The notes under the pieces were generated by a model that saw only the letters and a program-made list of their open reading frames with translations, did not search any database and was not told the DNA's origin. Positions 35,347 through 43,185 of a DNA stretch of 64,000 nucleotides are shown in pieces; position 1 is the stretch's first letter; each line of letters starts with the position of its first letter. Origin of the DNA: Gammaproteobacteria bacterium UBA2679 (GTDB lineage Bacteria > Pseudomonadota > Gammaproteobacteria > Pseudomonadales > Oleiphilaceae). The translations under genes and the position numbers were made by a program. The stretch spans positions 333,304-397,303 of the forward strand of contig DEMD01000015.1 in the NCBI GenBank assembly GCA_002354735.1. Direction: 5' to 3'.

Positions 35347-35954
35347 GTTGTTTCCTTCGAAGCGCATTCATTGATTAAGGTGATCTGCGTGGTGCGGGGC
35401 AGGGCCATGAGCAGTTCGCCTGAGGTCAGAATCAAGTCAATTCCGCAGGGGAAGGCCTTGCGATTGAACTGGAGCTGCGCAACCCAATCGGGACTGATGT
35501 CTGCAATCGTGATCGTTCTTTCGGACTGTATTCCAGGCCCTGTCAGTCGAAGTCTTTGGCCCCTTGTCAGATCACTCACCTGTACAATCAGCGTACAAGA
35601 GCGGTCGGGATACTCATCCGACCCCTGCTTGAAGGTGGACAGCGGTGTGGAGAGATTAGAGCTGGCGATCGCGAAGTCCGCATCCTCCGCCTGCTCGGTA
35701 TAGCGGCAGCCGGTATGAAAGCGCAGTGCGTCAAGAGCCTGTGGTGTTCTCACTGCGGGTTCGATCCATATATTCGTATCGAGGTCGGCCAGTGCCAGGC
35801 AGCTCTGCCAGGTGGCGCTGTTCAATCCTGCTGGTCCATCAAGTTTATCCAGCTGGAACAGACGGCCAGGTTCGGCCATGGCGCCGAGGATGTTGCGGAA
35901 GATCTGCTGAGCCTGCGTGGAGGCATCCTGTAAGCCACTCACCATCGTGTTCAT
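35331..35954 (-). CDS. phnH: C-P lyase core subunit PhnH
   Basis: A 207-residue subunit of the PhnGHIJ complex. The fold is PLP-transferase-like without the cofactor Lys. The pattern F-R-N-I-L-G-A-M-A-E-P-G near the N-terminus and G-T-E/Q-Y-P-D/S-R-S-C-T-L (here S-D-E-Y-P-D-R-S-C-T-L) are family marks. ATGA overlap with phnG; overlaps phnI at its end. Confidence 0.95.
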   Translation of the reverse strand: MNTMVSGLQDASTQAQQIFRNILGAMAEPGRLFQLDKLDGPAGLNSATWQSCLALADLDTNIWIEPAVRTPQALDALRFHTGCRYTEQAEDADFAIASSNLSTPLSTFKQGSDEYPDRSCTLIVQVSDLTRGQRLRLTGPGIQSERTITIADISPDWVAQLQFNRKAFPCGIDLILTSGELLMALPRTTQITLINECASKETTCTSQ

Positions 35955-36424
35955 TCGGACTCTCCCCTGACCATGGTCATGAAATTCACCTTGGTAGCGG
36001 CCGCCTTGCGCGAGGTCTGTTCACGCTCAGCCAGCCAGGCCTGTTCGAGTGGGGTAATCAGTGCTGACTCATGAGTGGATGCATCAAGCTGCAGTAGCAG
36101 GTCGAAGATGGCGGCGAGTTCTGCGTGGCGGCGATTTCGCCCCGCGACATACCCAAAGCCTCTTACCCCAGCTTCGTTCTCAACGGCGCAGCGTGTCATG
36201 GTCATTTCGCCAACATTGAAGGCATCACCTGTGCCGCCAATTCGGCCCCTGACAAGCGCCAGTCCGCATTCCGGCTTGCGGATAAAGCGAAACTCGGGTA
36301 ACTGAGGGAGGCTGCTGTAATACTGTTCAAGCGCCTGCGTACTGGCTCGTGCCAGCACGCTGATCACGCGCTGTCTTTGCTGTGCGTCAGGACTACACTG
36401 ACGCAGGGCGGAATCAATGCTCAT
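35951..36424 (-). CDS. phnG: C-P lyase core subunit PhnG
   Basis: A 157-residue subunit of the C-P lyase core, needed with PhnHI for phosphonate transfer to ATP. Conserved segments: M-V-R-G-R-I-G-G-type loop (here L-V-R-G-R-I-G-G-T-G-D-A-F-N-V-G-E-M-T-x-T-R-C) and G-F-G-Y-V-A-G-R-N-R-R-H-A-E. The start M-S-I-D-S-A-L at 36424 overlaps phnF by 11 bases; the longer open frame upstream lies in phnF and is not used. Confidence 0.95.
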   Translation of the reverse strand: MSIDSALRQCSPDAQQRQRVISVLARASTQALEQYYSSLPQLPEFRFIRKPECGLALVRGRIGGTGDAFNVGEMTMTRCAVENEAGVRGFGYVAGRNRRHAELAAIFDLLLQLDASTHESALITPLEQAWLAEREQTSRKAAATKVNFMTMVRGESE

Positions 36425-37175
36425 GGTTTGGATCTCTCGGTGGTAAACGAACGGTCGACTCGGCAGGAGAAGGTTCAAGGCCAGGCTGCACGCGATACTC
36501 GAAGGCATCACAGCGGCTTCGGGCGACGCTGTACTCCAGCACCTCGCCTGAGCTGACACAGACATTATTGGAACGGACTTTCAGCAGCGGCATGTTGCGC
36601 GGGAATTGCAGTAGTACAGACTCACGCCGGCTTGGCATGACAGCTGAAATAAGGCCCTGACGCCGACTGAGACGGCGTCCGTATTTGGTGCCAATACAGG
36701 CATGCAGGGAACCACCATCGTAATGCCTGGCAATTTCGGGGAGAGCTGTGGCGTGCAGATAATGGCTGATCAGTGTGACTGGTCGACCATCTACACTGCG
36801 AAGCGTCTCGATCAGCTGCACCGGACTGCCGGGTGCGATCCACATCGCTCGAGCCAGTGTTGCATCGGCGGTTAGCAACTTGCGCTCGATCACCCGGGCT
36901 TCAGCGAGGTGGCCAGAAGCTTCGACGGATTCGGTAAACCGTGCCCTCGAAGCAATGTCGTATTCGACCGCCTGTTCAATGATCTGCGTGCCACGGCCAT
37001 GCTGGCGCAGCAGCATACCTGCATCGATCAACTCGTCGACTGCTCGTCTCAGCGTGTGTCGGTTGATCGAGAAGCGCTGTGCGAGAACGGCCTCGGAAGG
37101 CAGGTAGTCCCCGCTGCGAAAGTTCTGCCTGATGTCCTGCTCGAGCGCACGGGCGACCTCCTGATAAATAGCCAT
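36414..37175 (-). CDS. phnF: GntR/HutC-family regulator PhnF
   Basis: A 253-residue repressor. The N-terminal winged helix (about 1-70) contains L-P-S-E-A-V-L-A-Q-R-F and R-H-T-L-R-R-A-V-D-E-L, and H-G-R-G-T ends the wing. The UTRA ligand domain (about 85-235) follows. PhnF in known systems represses phn genes; the ligand is uncertain. A perfect palindrome TTGTCTAGACAA starts 15 bases upstream of its ATG and a related site lies upstream of phnC, so autoregulation and control of the cluster are likely. It sits inside the cluster between phnE and phnG, as in E. coli. Confidence 0.95.
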   Translation of the reverse strand: MAIYQEVARALEQDIRQNFRSGDYLPSEAVLAQRFSINRHTLRRAVDELIDAGMLLRQHGRGTQIIEQAVEYDIASRARFTESVEASGHLAEARVIERKLLTADATLARAMWIAPGSPVQLIETLRSVDGRPVTLISHYLHATALPEIARHYDGGSLHACIGTKYGRRLSRRQGLISAVMPSRRESVLLQFPRNMPLLKVRSNNVCVSSGEVLEYSVARSRCDAFEYRVQPGLEPSPAESTVRLPPRDPNHEH

Positions 37176-37189
37176 CAGAAAGCCTCCAC

Positions 37190-37201
37190 TTGTCTAGACA
37201 A
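37190..37201. promoter_or_regulatory. Palindrome TTGTCTAGACAA upstream of phnF, probable PhnF operator
   Basis: A perfect 12-base palindrome lying in the 46-base gap between phnE and phnF, 15 bases before the phnF ATG. The core GTCTAGAC is the form bound by HutC-type GntR regulators (for example NagR/DasR sites centred on GTCTAGAC). A similar core lies at the phnC promoter (40013-40026). Confidence 0.65.
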
Positions 37202-37221
37202 CGTGGGGCGATAAAACGGGC

Positions 37222-38019
37222 TCATATGAACCTCTTGCGTATTGCCTGTGAAGCCACGTCGAGCGCTGAAACGACCAGGATGATGATGATCATGATTGCG
37301 CAGGTCTGGGCAAACTGGAAGCTGCGGATGTTCTCCCAGAGCAGCACACCGATACCCCCGGCGCCGACCATGCCGACAACTGTGGCTGACCTGACATTGG
37401 ATTCGAATCGGTATAGCGCGTACGAGATCCACAGCGGCATGATCTGCGGAATGACACCGTAGATGACTTCCTGCAAGGCGTTGGCTCCAGTCGCTCTAAC
37501 GCCTTCCACAGGGCCGGGCTCGATGGCTTCGACAGCCTCGGCGAACAACTTGGCGAGTACGCCGGTGGTATGAATGAATAAGGCGAGTACCCCGGCGAAG
37601 GGTCCGAGGCCGACCGCTACCACGAACAGCATGGCGAAGACGATTTCGTTGATGGCCCTGAACGAATCCATCAATCGACGTAATGGCTGATGAATCCACC
37701 AGGGCGTAATATTTTCAGCACACAGGATGCCAAAGGGTACGGCGAGAATAACGGCAAGAAGAGTTCCCCAGAGCGCGATGTGCACTGTGGCGATCATCTC
37801 TTCGAGATACATGCGCCAGTTGGTGAAGTCTGGCGGGAAGAAGTCGGCAGCGAAGGTTGCCATGTTGCCACTATCCGTGATCAGGTCCATCGGGCGCATT
37901 TCTGCGCCATTCCAGGACCAGACCAGGACAGCCAGCAGCAGACCCCAGCCCAGCAGGCGGAACAAGCTGGGAGTCACTGGATCTTTGACGATCGGCGTAG
38001 GGGCTGTGACTGGTTGCAT
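37222..38019 (-). CDS. phnE: Phosphonate ABC transporter permease PhnE
   Basis: A 265-residue inner-membrane permease with about six helices and a BPD domain (about 70-260). The EAA-type loop reads [19 protein letters not shown], as in PhnE proteins. The ATG at 38019 has GGAGAAG just upstream; the TTG at 38031 is on top of that ribosome site. Twelve bases after phnD. Imports phosphonates with PhnC and PhnD. Confidence 0.95.
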   Translation of the reverse strand: MQPVTAPTPIVKDPVTPSLFRLLGWGLLLAVLVWSWNGAEMRPMDLITDSGNMATFAADFFPPDFTNWRMYLEEMIATVHIALWGTLLAVILAVPFGILCAENITPWWIHQPLRRLMDSFRAINEIVFAMLFVVAVGLGPFAGVLALFIHTTGVLAKLFAEAVEAIEPGPVEGVRATGANALQEVIYGVIPQIMPLWISYALYRFESNVRSATVVGMVGAGGIGVLLWENIRSFQFAQTCAIMIIIILVVSALDVASQAIRKRFI

Positions 38020-38031
38020 GCTCTTCTCCAA

Positions 38032-39045
38032 CTACTGAACTGAAGCTTGCTGTTTTTCGATCATCGCCTGTCGCTTGCCGAGCTCGGTCAGCTGCTTGTC
38101 GATCGCAGCAATCTTCTCGGCTTTTTCAGCAGCCGCCATGCTCGCGTTCTGCTCAAGTTCCTGCTTCGATTTGAAAAGCTCCAGCTGACGGATCGGCAGC
38201 AGTTGATCATTGCTGGACTCAACGAACGGTGCCCATTGCAAGGCCGCCAGTACTGCCTTCTCTGCAGCGTCTTCGGTGCCATAGGTTAGGAAGAAGTTCT
38301 TGATCTTGACCTTCATGGCTTCTGGTAGTTCCTTGTTCCAGACGATGGGGTCGGCGGGAATAAGTGGGGACTTCCAAAGCACTTTCAGCTTGGCATGCTG
38401 TTCAGGATTGGTGATTTCGAGCCGACGCAGGTTTTCAGTATTGTTGGTGGCGACATCGAGTTGCCCATTGGCTACTGAAAGCAGGTTGACCTCATGACTG
38501 GCATTGACAGTGCGCTTGAAGGCTTTCTTCGGATCGACATTGTTCAAGGCGAACACGTAATAGCCTGGCACCAGATAGCCCGAGGTCGAGTTGGGGTCAC
38601 CGTTTCCGAAGTTCAGGTCCTTGGCGTTGTCCAGCACGTCCTGCATGGTGTTGAGCTTCTCGTTGTCCTTGCGGGCAATGAGGAGCGACCAGTAGCCGGG
38701 ATTGCCTTCGTTATCGACGGTCTGCGCGAAGATCTCGCCGTTGGCACGATCAACCGCTTCCATGGCTGACTTGTTACCGTACCAGGCAACATCGACCTTA
38801 CCGAAACGCATGCCCTGGATGATGCCGGCGTAGTCCGAGGCGAAGAAGGCATTGACCTCGACACCCAGCTCTTCCTGCATGTCATCGAGAAATGGTGTCC
38901 AGACCGATTTGAGATTCTGTGACGACTCTGTAGAAATGATGCCGAAATTGATTTCCTTGACGTCTTTATCTGCTGCCAGTGCGCTGCTACTAGCGGCTAC
39001 GGTCATTGTGGTGGCGAGTGAAAGTGTGCGAAGCCAATGTTTCAT
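38032..39045 (-). CDS. phnD: Phosphonate ABC transporter substrate-binding protein PhnD
   Basis: A 337-residue periplasmic receptor. Signal peptide about 1-24 (cleavage after A-L-A). The family motif N-F-G-I-I-S-T-E-S-S-Q-N-L at the mature N-terminus and N-P-D/S-T-S-G-Y-L-V-P-type loop (here D-P-N-S-T-S-G-Y-L-V-P-G) contact the phosphonate group. The C-terminal about 45 residues are Glu/Ala/Lys-rich, probably helical. AGGAG seven bases before the ATG at 39045 decides the start over one six codons earlier. Confidence 0.95.
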   Translation of the reverse strand: MKHWLRTLSLATTMTVAASSSALAADKDVKEINFGIISTESSQNLKSVWTPFLDDMQEELGVEVNAFFASDYAGIIQGMRFGKVDVAWYGNKSAMEAVDRANGEIFAQTVDNEGNPGYWSLLIARKDNEKLNTMQDVLDNAKDLNFGNGDPNSTSGYLVPGYYVFALNNVDPKKAFKRTVNASHEVNLLSVANGQLDVATNNTENLRRLEITNPEQHAKLKVLWKSPLIPADPIVWNKELPEAMKVKIKNFFLTYGTEDAAEKAVLAALQWAPFVESSNDQLLPIRQLELFKSKQELEQNASMAAAEKAEKIAAIDKQLTELGKRQAMIEKQQASVQ

Positions 39046-39096
39046 GTGTGTACTCCTGGACATGTGTTGAGCTGGTTTTCTTATGAATTGAAGTGG

Positions 39097-39924
39097 TCAG
39101 GCAATCGCCAGACCACCGGCAATTTTCAGTGGTGGTCGAGTGGGTAGTTCTGGTTCGTCGCTGAATGTCGTGGTGCCATAGATAGCGTTGAGGCGCGCGG
39201 GCGTCAGCATCGTGGAAGGCCCGTCGAACACGATCCGCCCATCCTTGAGCGCAATCGCACGAGGGCAGAATTTGCAGGCGTAGTCGACTTGATGCAGGGT
39301 CACGACCACCGTTTTGCCGTCGCGGTCATTGATGTCGGCCAGAATCTCCATCACCTTCCGGGATGACTCGGGGTCAAGCGATGCAATGGGTTCATCGGCG
39401 AGAATGAGTTCTGCCTGCTGGGTGAGGGCGCGGGCAATTGCCACACGCTGTTGCTGACCACCAGAAAGACGGGAGGCGCGCTGATTGACGAAAGCATCCA
39501 TGCCGACCCGGCGTAGCGACTCCAGCGCCAGAGCCTGTTCCTCCTTGGTAAAAAAGCTGAGGCAGCCACGCCAGATGGCTATCCTGCCGAGAGCGCCGAT
39601 CAGCACATTGCTCATGACACTCATGCGATTAACGAGGTTGTACTGCTGAAAGATGTAACCGATTTTCGAGCGGGTCTGACGAACGTCAGAGTCAAGCTTG
39701 CCGTTGACCTGCACCGGGGCACCGAGCACATCTATTCGGCCCTGTTCCCGATCACCCTGCGATAACCCAGCGAGGTGTCGAAGCAGCGTAGACTTGCCTG
39801 AACCTGATGGACCAATCAGCGCGACCATCTCCCCCGGGGCTATAGTCAGGCTGACATCATGAAGTGCTTTTCCACCCTTGCCGAAGGTCTTCGACAGATT
39901 GGTGACGCGTATGACTGATTCCAT
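39097..39924 (-). CDS. phnC: Phosphonate ABC transporter ATPase PhnC
   Basis: A 275-residue ATPase powering phosphonate uptake. Walker [10 protein letters not shown]-loop I-F-Q-Q-Y-N-L-V, signature L-S-G-G-Q-Q-Q-R, Walker B L-I-L-A-D-E-P with I-A-S-L-D-P, H-loop V-T-L-H-Q. The H-Q variation after the switch His and Q-Y-N-L-V are typical of PhnC. It is the first gene of the 13-gene phn cluster; a Pho box and an operator-like palindrome are 90-125 bases upstream. Confidence 0.95.
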   Translation of the reverse strand: MESVIRVTNLSKTFGKGGKALHDVSLTIAPGEMVALIGPSGSGKSTLLRHLAGLSQGDREQGRIDVLGAPVQVNGKLDSDVRQTRSKIGYIFQQYNLVNRMSVMSNVLIGALGRIAIWRGCLSFFTKEEQALALESLRRVGMDAFVNQRASRLSGGQQQRVAIARALTQQAELILADEPIASLDPESSRKVMEILADINDRDGKTVVVTLHQVDYACKFCPRAIALKDGRIVFDGPSTMLTPARLNAIYGTTTFSDEPELPTRPPLKIAGGLAIA

Positions 39925-40012
39925 AAAGCCTCTCGATGCCGTGCGTCTGGTGGCGCAGCTGGCGTATTGATTCGAAGGGCTTCAGTATCGGGATGGGTTG
40001 TGACACTGCCAT

Positions 40013-40026
40013 GTCGTCTAGATGAC
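40013..40026. promoter_or_regulatory. Palindrome near phnC promoter, probable second PhnF operator
   Basis: GTCGTCTAGATGAC is a near-perfect 14-base palindrome around TCTAGA (one mismatched pair). On the phnC strand it reads GTCATCTAGACGAC, sharing TCTAGAC with the phnF upstream site. It touches the promoter-proximal edge of the Pho box, so a bound repressor would lie where RNA polymerase contacts the promoter. Confidence 0.55.
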
Positions 40027-40050
40027 TCATTCATGACAGTTAAATGAACA
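40022..40050 (-). promoter_or_regulatory. Pho box upstream of phnC
   Basis: Read toward phnC, three 7-base elements lie 11 bases apart: TGTTCAT, CTGTCAT and GAGTCAT. The middle one is a perfect PhoB half-site, and all three keep TCAT. This extended arrangement about 100 bases before phnC is expected for a phosphate-starvation-induced phn operon. Confidence 0.65.
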
Positions 40051-40077
40051 CTTGGCAGGCGCCGGAAGAGGCTGTAC

Positions 40078-41340
40078 TTATAAGGCTTCGGCCAGGCCGT
40101 TGCCAGCGAGATAGCCACCGGTCCAGGCAGCCTGAAAATTGAATCCTCCAGTCAAAGCGTCGATGTCGATGACTTCACCCGCCAGGAACAGACCGGGAAA
40201 ACGGCGCGCAGCGAAATTTCGAAAGTCGATTTCGGAGCGTGCGACGCCCCCAGCAGTTACGAACTCGTCCTTGTTCGTGCTTTTGCCGTTTATTCGCAGC
40301 ACGCTGTTGGTGAGTATGTCGGCCAGACGGCGCGCTTCCTCGCGGCCAAGATCGGCCCAGCGTTGATCCTGATCAATGCCCGCGTGCTCCGCCAAACTCG
40401 CGAACAGGCGCGTAGGCAGTGAAAACGGGCTATGGCCGATTACCTTTTTCTTCGCCAGAGCGGGACGAGCGTCATTAATCCCCGCTAGGCATTCTGCAGC
40501 TGTGCAGTTGCCTAGCCAGTTGATGCGCAGCCCGAACTGATACTCACAGGCTGCAAGTGCGGTCGCGCCCCATGCAGAGAGACGTAGAATGGCTGGCCCG
40601 CTCACGCCACGATGAGTGATGAGCAAAGGGCCGCTGGCTTCAGTGTTCGACCGCGCGCCTGCTATTTCGATTTGGACATGAGCGTCCTGTACGCTGACGC
40701 CTGCAAGATCTCTCAAGCGAGTATCGCGCGTGTCGAATGCGAACAGGGATGGAACCGCTGGCACGATATCGAGACCCAGGGCCGCCAGCGAACGCCAGAT
40801 GTGCGGACTGCTCCCGGAGCAGACGATCACCGCGTCGCCTTCGAATACTGATTGCCCTGCCGTGGACACGCGCCAGCGCGATGCCGAAGTTCCAGGCTCC
40901 TGATCGGTTGGCTCAATCGTGCCCACCCTCTGATTCAGCAGCTGTCTGACGCCGAGTCGATTCGCCGCAGCAAGCAAGGCATCTATGATAGTTTGAGATG
41001 AGTCCGAGACGGGGAACATCCGACCATCCTGCTCAGTCTTGAGCGCGACACCTTCTGCTTCGAACCAGGCGACGGTATTCATGGCGCCGAAATGATAGAA
41101 GGGGCCGAGTAACTCCTTTTCACCACGCGGGTAAAAGGTGACGAGGTCGCTCGCGTCGGGACAATCATGCGTGACATTGCAGCGTCCGCCGCCGGAGATT
41201 CGAACCTTGCCGAGCGGGGAAGAACTACCTTCGAGGATGGTGATGCGCGCCTCGCGCCCGGAGGCCTTGAAGGCGGTGGCGGCAGAGATTGCAGCGAAAT
41301 AACCGGCTGCACCACCGCCTACGATCAGAATTTCTTTCAT
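40078..41340 (-). CDS. FAD/NAD(P)-dependent oxidoreductase, HI0933/BaiN family
   Basis: A 420-residue flavoprotein of the HI0933-like family (often annotated as aminoacetone oxidase family or NAD(P)/FAD oxidoreductase). FAD dinucleotide-binding is at the N-terminus (I-V-G-G-G-A-A-G), followed by G-K-V-R-I-S-G-G-G-R-C-N-V-T. At the C-terminus the family motifs A-G-G-V, G-L-F-L-A-G-E-V-I-D-I-D-A-L-T-G-G-F-N-F-Q-A-A-W and S-G-Y/T-G-G-Y are clear. The reaction is not established for this branch. ATG at 41340 preferred to a TTG three codons earlier. It lies 20 bases after the next flavoprotein gene on the same strand, so they may be an operon. Confidence 0.9.
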   Translation of the reverse strand: MKEILIVGGGAAGYFAAISAATAFKASGREARITILEGSSSPLGKVRISGGGRCNVTHDCPDASDLVTFYPRGEKELLGPFYHFGAMNTVAWFEAEGVALKTEQDGRMFPVSDSSQTIIDALLAAANRLGVRQLLNQRVGTIEPTDQEPGTSASRWRVSTAGQSVFEGDAVIVCSGSSPHIWRSLAALGLDIVPAVPSLFAFDTRDTRLRDLAGVSVQDAHVQIEIAGARSNTEASGPLLITHRGVSGPAILRLSAWGATALAACEYQFGLRINWLGNCTAAECLAGINDARPALAKKKVIGHSPFSLPTRLFASLAEHAGIDQDQRWADLGREEARRLADILTNSVLRINGKSTNKDEFVTAGGVARSEIDFRNFAARRFPGLFLAGEVIDIDALTGGFNFQAAWTGGYLAGNGLAEAL

Positions 41341-41360
41341 ATGACTCAACGTATTTGGAT

Positions 41361-43058
41361 TTAGTCAGTCAGACCATTGAGATAAGCATGAACATGCTGC
41401 ACGCAGACGGAGCCTTCACCCACCCCGGACGCAACACGCTTCACAGAGCCGGCGCGTACATCGCCCACAGCAAATACGCCCTCTATGGAAGTTGTGAATG
41501 CTGAAGAAGGTTGTGCGCCCTTGACCATCGCGCCTGTCACGACGAAGCCCTCGCTGTCCAGCTGAAGACAGTCGCGGAGCCAGTCTGTGTTAGGCACAGC
41601 GCCGATCAGTACGAATACGTTCCGAATATCGTGTGTCTGTGCTGACTCGTCACGCGTCTGCCAGCTCACCTGTTTGAGAAACCGGTCACCTTCGAGGGCC
41701 GTCAGTTCGGTTGCAGTATGGACGCTTATGGATGAGGAGTCTTCTATGCGCTGTATCAAATAGTCCGACATGGTCTCGGTCAGTGTATCTTCACGGACCA
41801 GCATATGAACCTGTCTTGCATGTCTCGAAAGAAAGACGGCAGCCTGGCCTGCTGAATTGCCGCCACCCACGACCACCACGTTTTCTCCTGAGCACAGCTG
41901 AGCCTCCATTGCTGTAGCCGCGTAATGGATGCCCTGACCTTCGTACTGGCTGTAGTTCGGCAAATCCAGCCTTCTGTAGGTGGCCCCCGTCGCAATGACT
42001 ACGGCTTTGGCGCTCACACTGCATTCATCGTCGATATGAATAATGAATGGGCGGGTAGAGCAGTCGAGACGACTGGCCGGTCGCGAAACGGCGAAACGGG
42101 CGCCAAACTTCTGCGCCTGAATCCAGGCTCGACCTGCCAGCGCCTGACCTGAGATGCCTACCGGGAAACCGAGGTAATTTTCGATCTTGGAGCTGGTGCC
42201 AGCCTGACCACCGGGCGCTTCGACTTCGATGACCAGCGTGCTAAGGCTCTCGGATGCCGCGTACACTGACGCCGAGAGACCGGCTGGGCCGGCGCCGACC
42301 ACAATCACGTCGTAGACCTTGTTCTGCTCCAGGTTCTCGGTAAGGCCAAGCTGGTCCGCGAGTTCGGGATTGGTCGGCTGATAGAGCACGGCCTGACGGG
42401 GGCTTACGACTGCCGGCAGGCGTGACATGTCTACGTGGTGATTGCCTGCAAAATTTTCCGCCTCTGCAGAGCCGTCGGCTATCAGCAGATGGCTCGGGTA
42501 GCCATTTCGTTCGAGGAAACGACGGATTCTGAGGCTTTCGCCGTCGCCTGCTTCAGCGAAGATGGTCACACCAGCCTGCTCATGATTGAGGACGCCGGTA
42601 CGGCGAAGGATAAGCGCGCGCATGATGATGTCGCTGATGTCCTGCTCCGCACTCATCATTCGGTAGAACTGGGGCCGGGTAATTCGCAGCACCTCTGTTG
42701 ACTCTGCAGCACGGGCCCCAACCAGCACCATCCTGTCATTGAAGAGATCCAGCTCTCCACTGAATTGTCCTGCCTCGTGAACCGTGAGGACATGCGACAC
42801 ATTATCGGTATCAAGTTCGTAGATCTCGATACTGCCACTGAGTACAAGCAGGAAGTCGACCCCTCGGTCGCCACGTGAGAAGAGGACGTCGCCCTTGTCG
42901 TGCCTTTCGAGGCTGCCATAAGGCTTCAGACGTTCTATTGCCTCGTCATCGAGCCTGGCAAAGGTCTGCTGTTCTCGAGCATAGGGGTCACTCGGATCGG
43001 TCGCATCGTTGAGCGCCGGTCGCTCCGGCTCCGCTCGGCTTGCTGTGTCACGCGTCAT
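41361..43058 (-). CDS. cNMP-binding domain fused to thioredoxin reductase-like flavoprotein lacking the redox CxxC
   Basis: A 565-residue fusion. Residues about 30-150 form a cyclic-nucleotide-binding domain ([10 protein letters not shown] and G-Q-F-S-G-E-L-D-L-F-N). A linker segment follows (about 160-235). Residues about 248-560 are a thioredoxin reductase fold with FAD motif V-V-G-A-G-P-A-G-L-S-A, the NAD(P)H motif V-V-V-G-G-G-N-S-A-G-Q-A, and V-F-A-V-G-D-V-R near the end. At the place of the CxxC disulfide the sequence reads Y-A-A-T-A-M-E, without Cys, so normal thioredoxin reduction is not possible. Likely a cNMP- or small-ligand-controlled flavoenzyme. The ATG at 43058 has GGAGG upstream; a longer frame to 43175 is unlikely. 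Confidence 0.87.
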   Translation of the reverse strand: MTRDTASRAEPERPALNDATDPSDPYAREQQTFARLDDEAIERLKPYGSLERHDKGDVLFSRGDRGVDFLLVLSGSIEIYELDTDNVSHVLTVHEAGQFSGELDLFNDRMVLVGARAAESTEVLRITRPQFYRMMSAEQDISDIIMRALILRRTGVLNHEQAGVTIFAEAGDGESLRIRRFLERNGYPSHLLIADGSAEAENFAGNHHVDMSRLPAVVSPRQAVLYQPTNPELADQLGLTENLEQNKVYDVIVVGAGPAGLSASVYAASESLSTLVIEVEAPGGQAGTSSKIENYLGFPVGISGQALAGRAWIQAQKFGARFAVSRPASRLDCSTRPFIIHIDDECSVSAKAVVIATGATYRRLDLPNYSQYEGQGIHYAATAMEAQLCSGENVVVVGGGNSAGQAAVFLSRHARQVHMLVREDTLTETMSDYLIQRIEDSSSISVHTATELTALEGDRFLKQVSWQTRDESAQTHDIRNVFVLIGAVPNTDWLRDCLQLDSEGFVVTGAMVKGAQPSSAFTTSIEGVFAVGDVRAGSVKRVASGVGEGSVCVQHVHAYLNGLTD

Positions 43059-43185
43059 CGCAGGTCCTCCAGTATTGCAGTAGTCGTATGTGCCGATGAC
43101 TGGCAGACCGCCTGCGTGGTAGCATTCGCGCCCGAGATGGCGACGTATATGCCGCAAGCCAGTCCTCATTTTCACTCAATCTGAC

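Noticed and set aside
34969..35703. 244-residue open frame antisense to phnI and phnH
   Set aside because: Both sense genes are well-supported C-P lyase subunits with normal overlaps.
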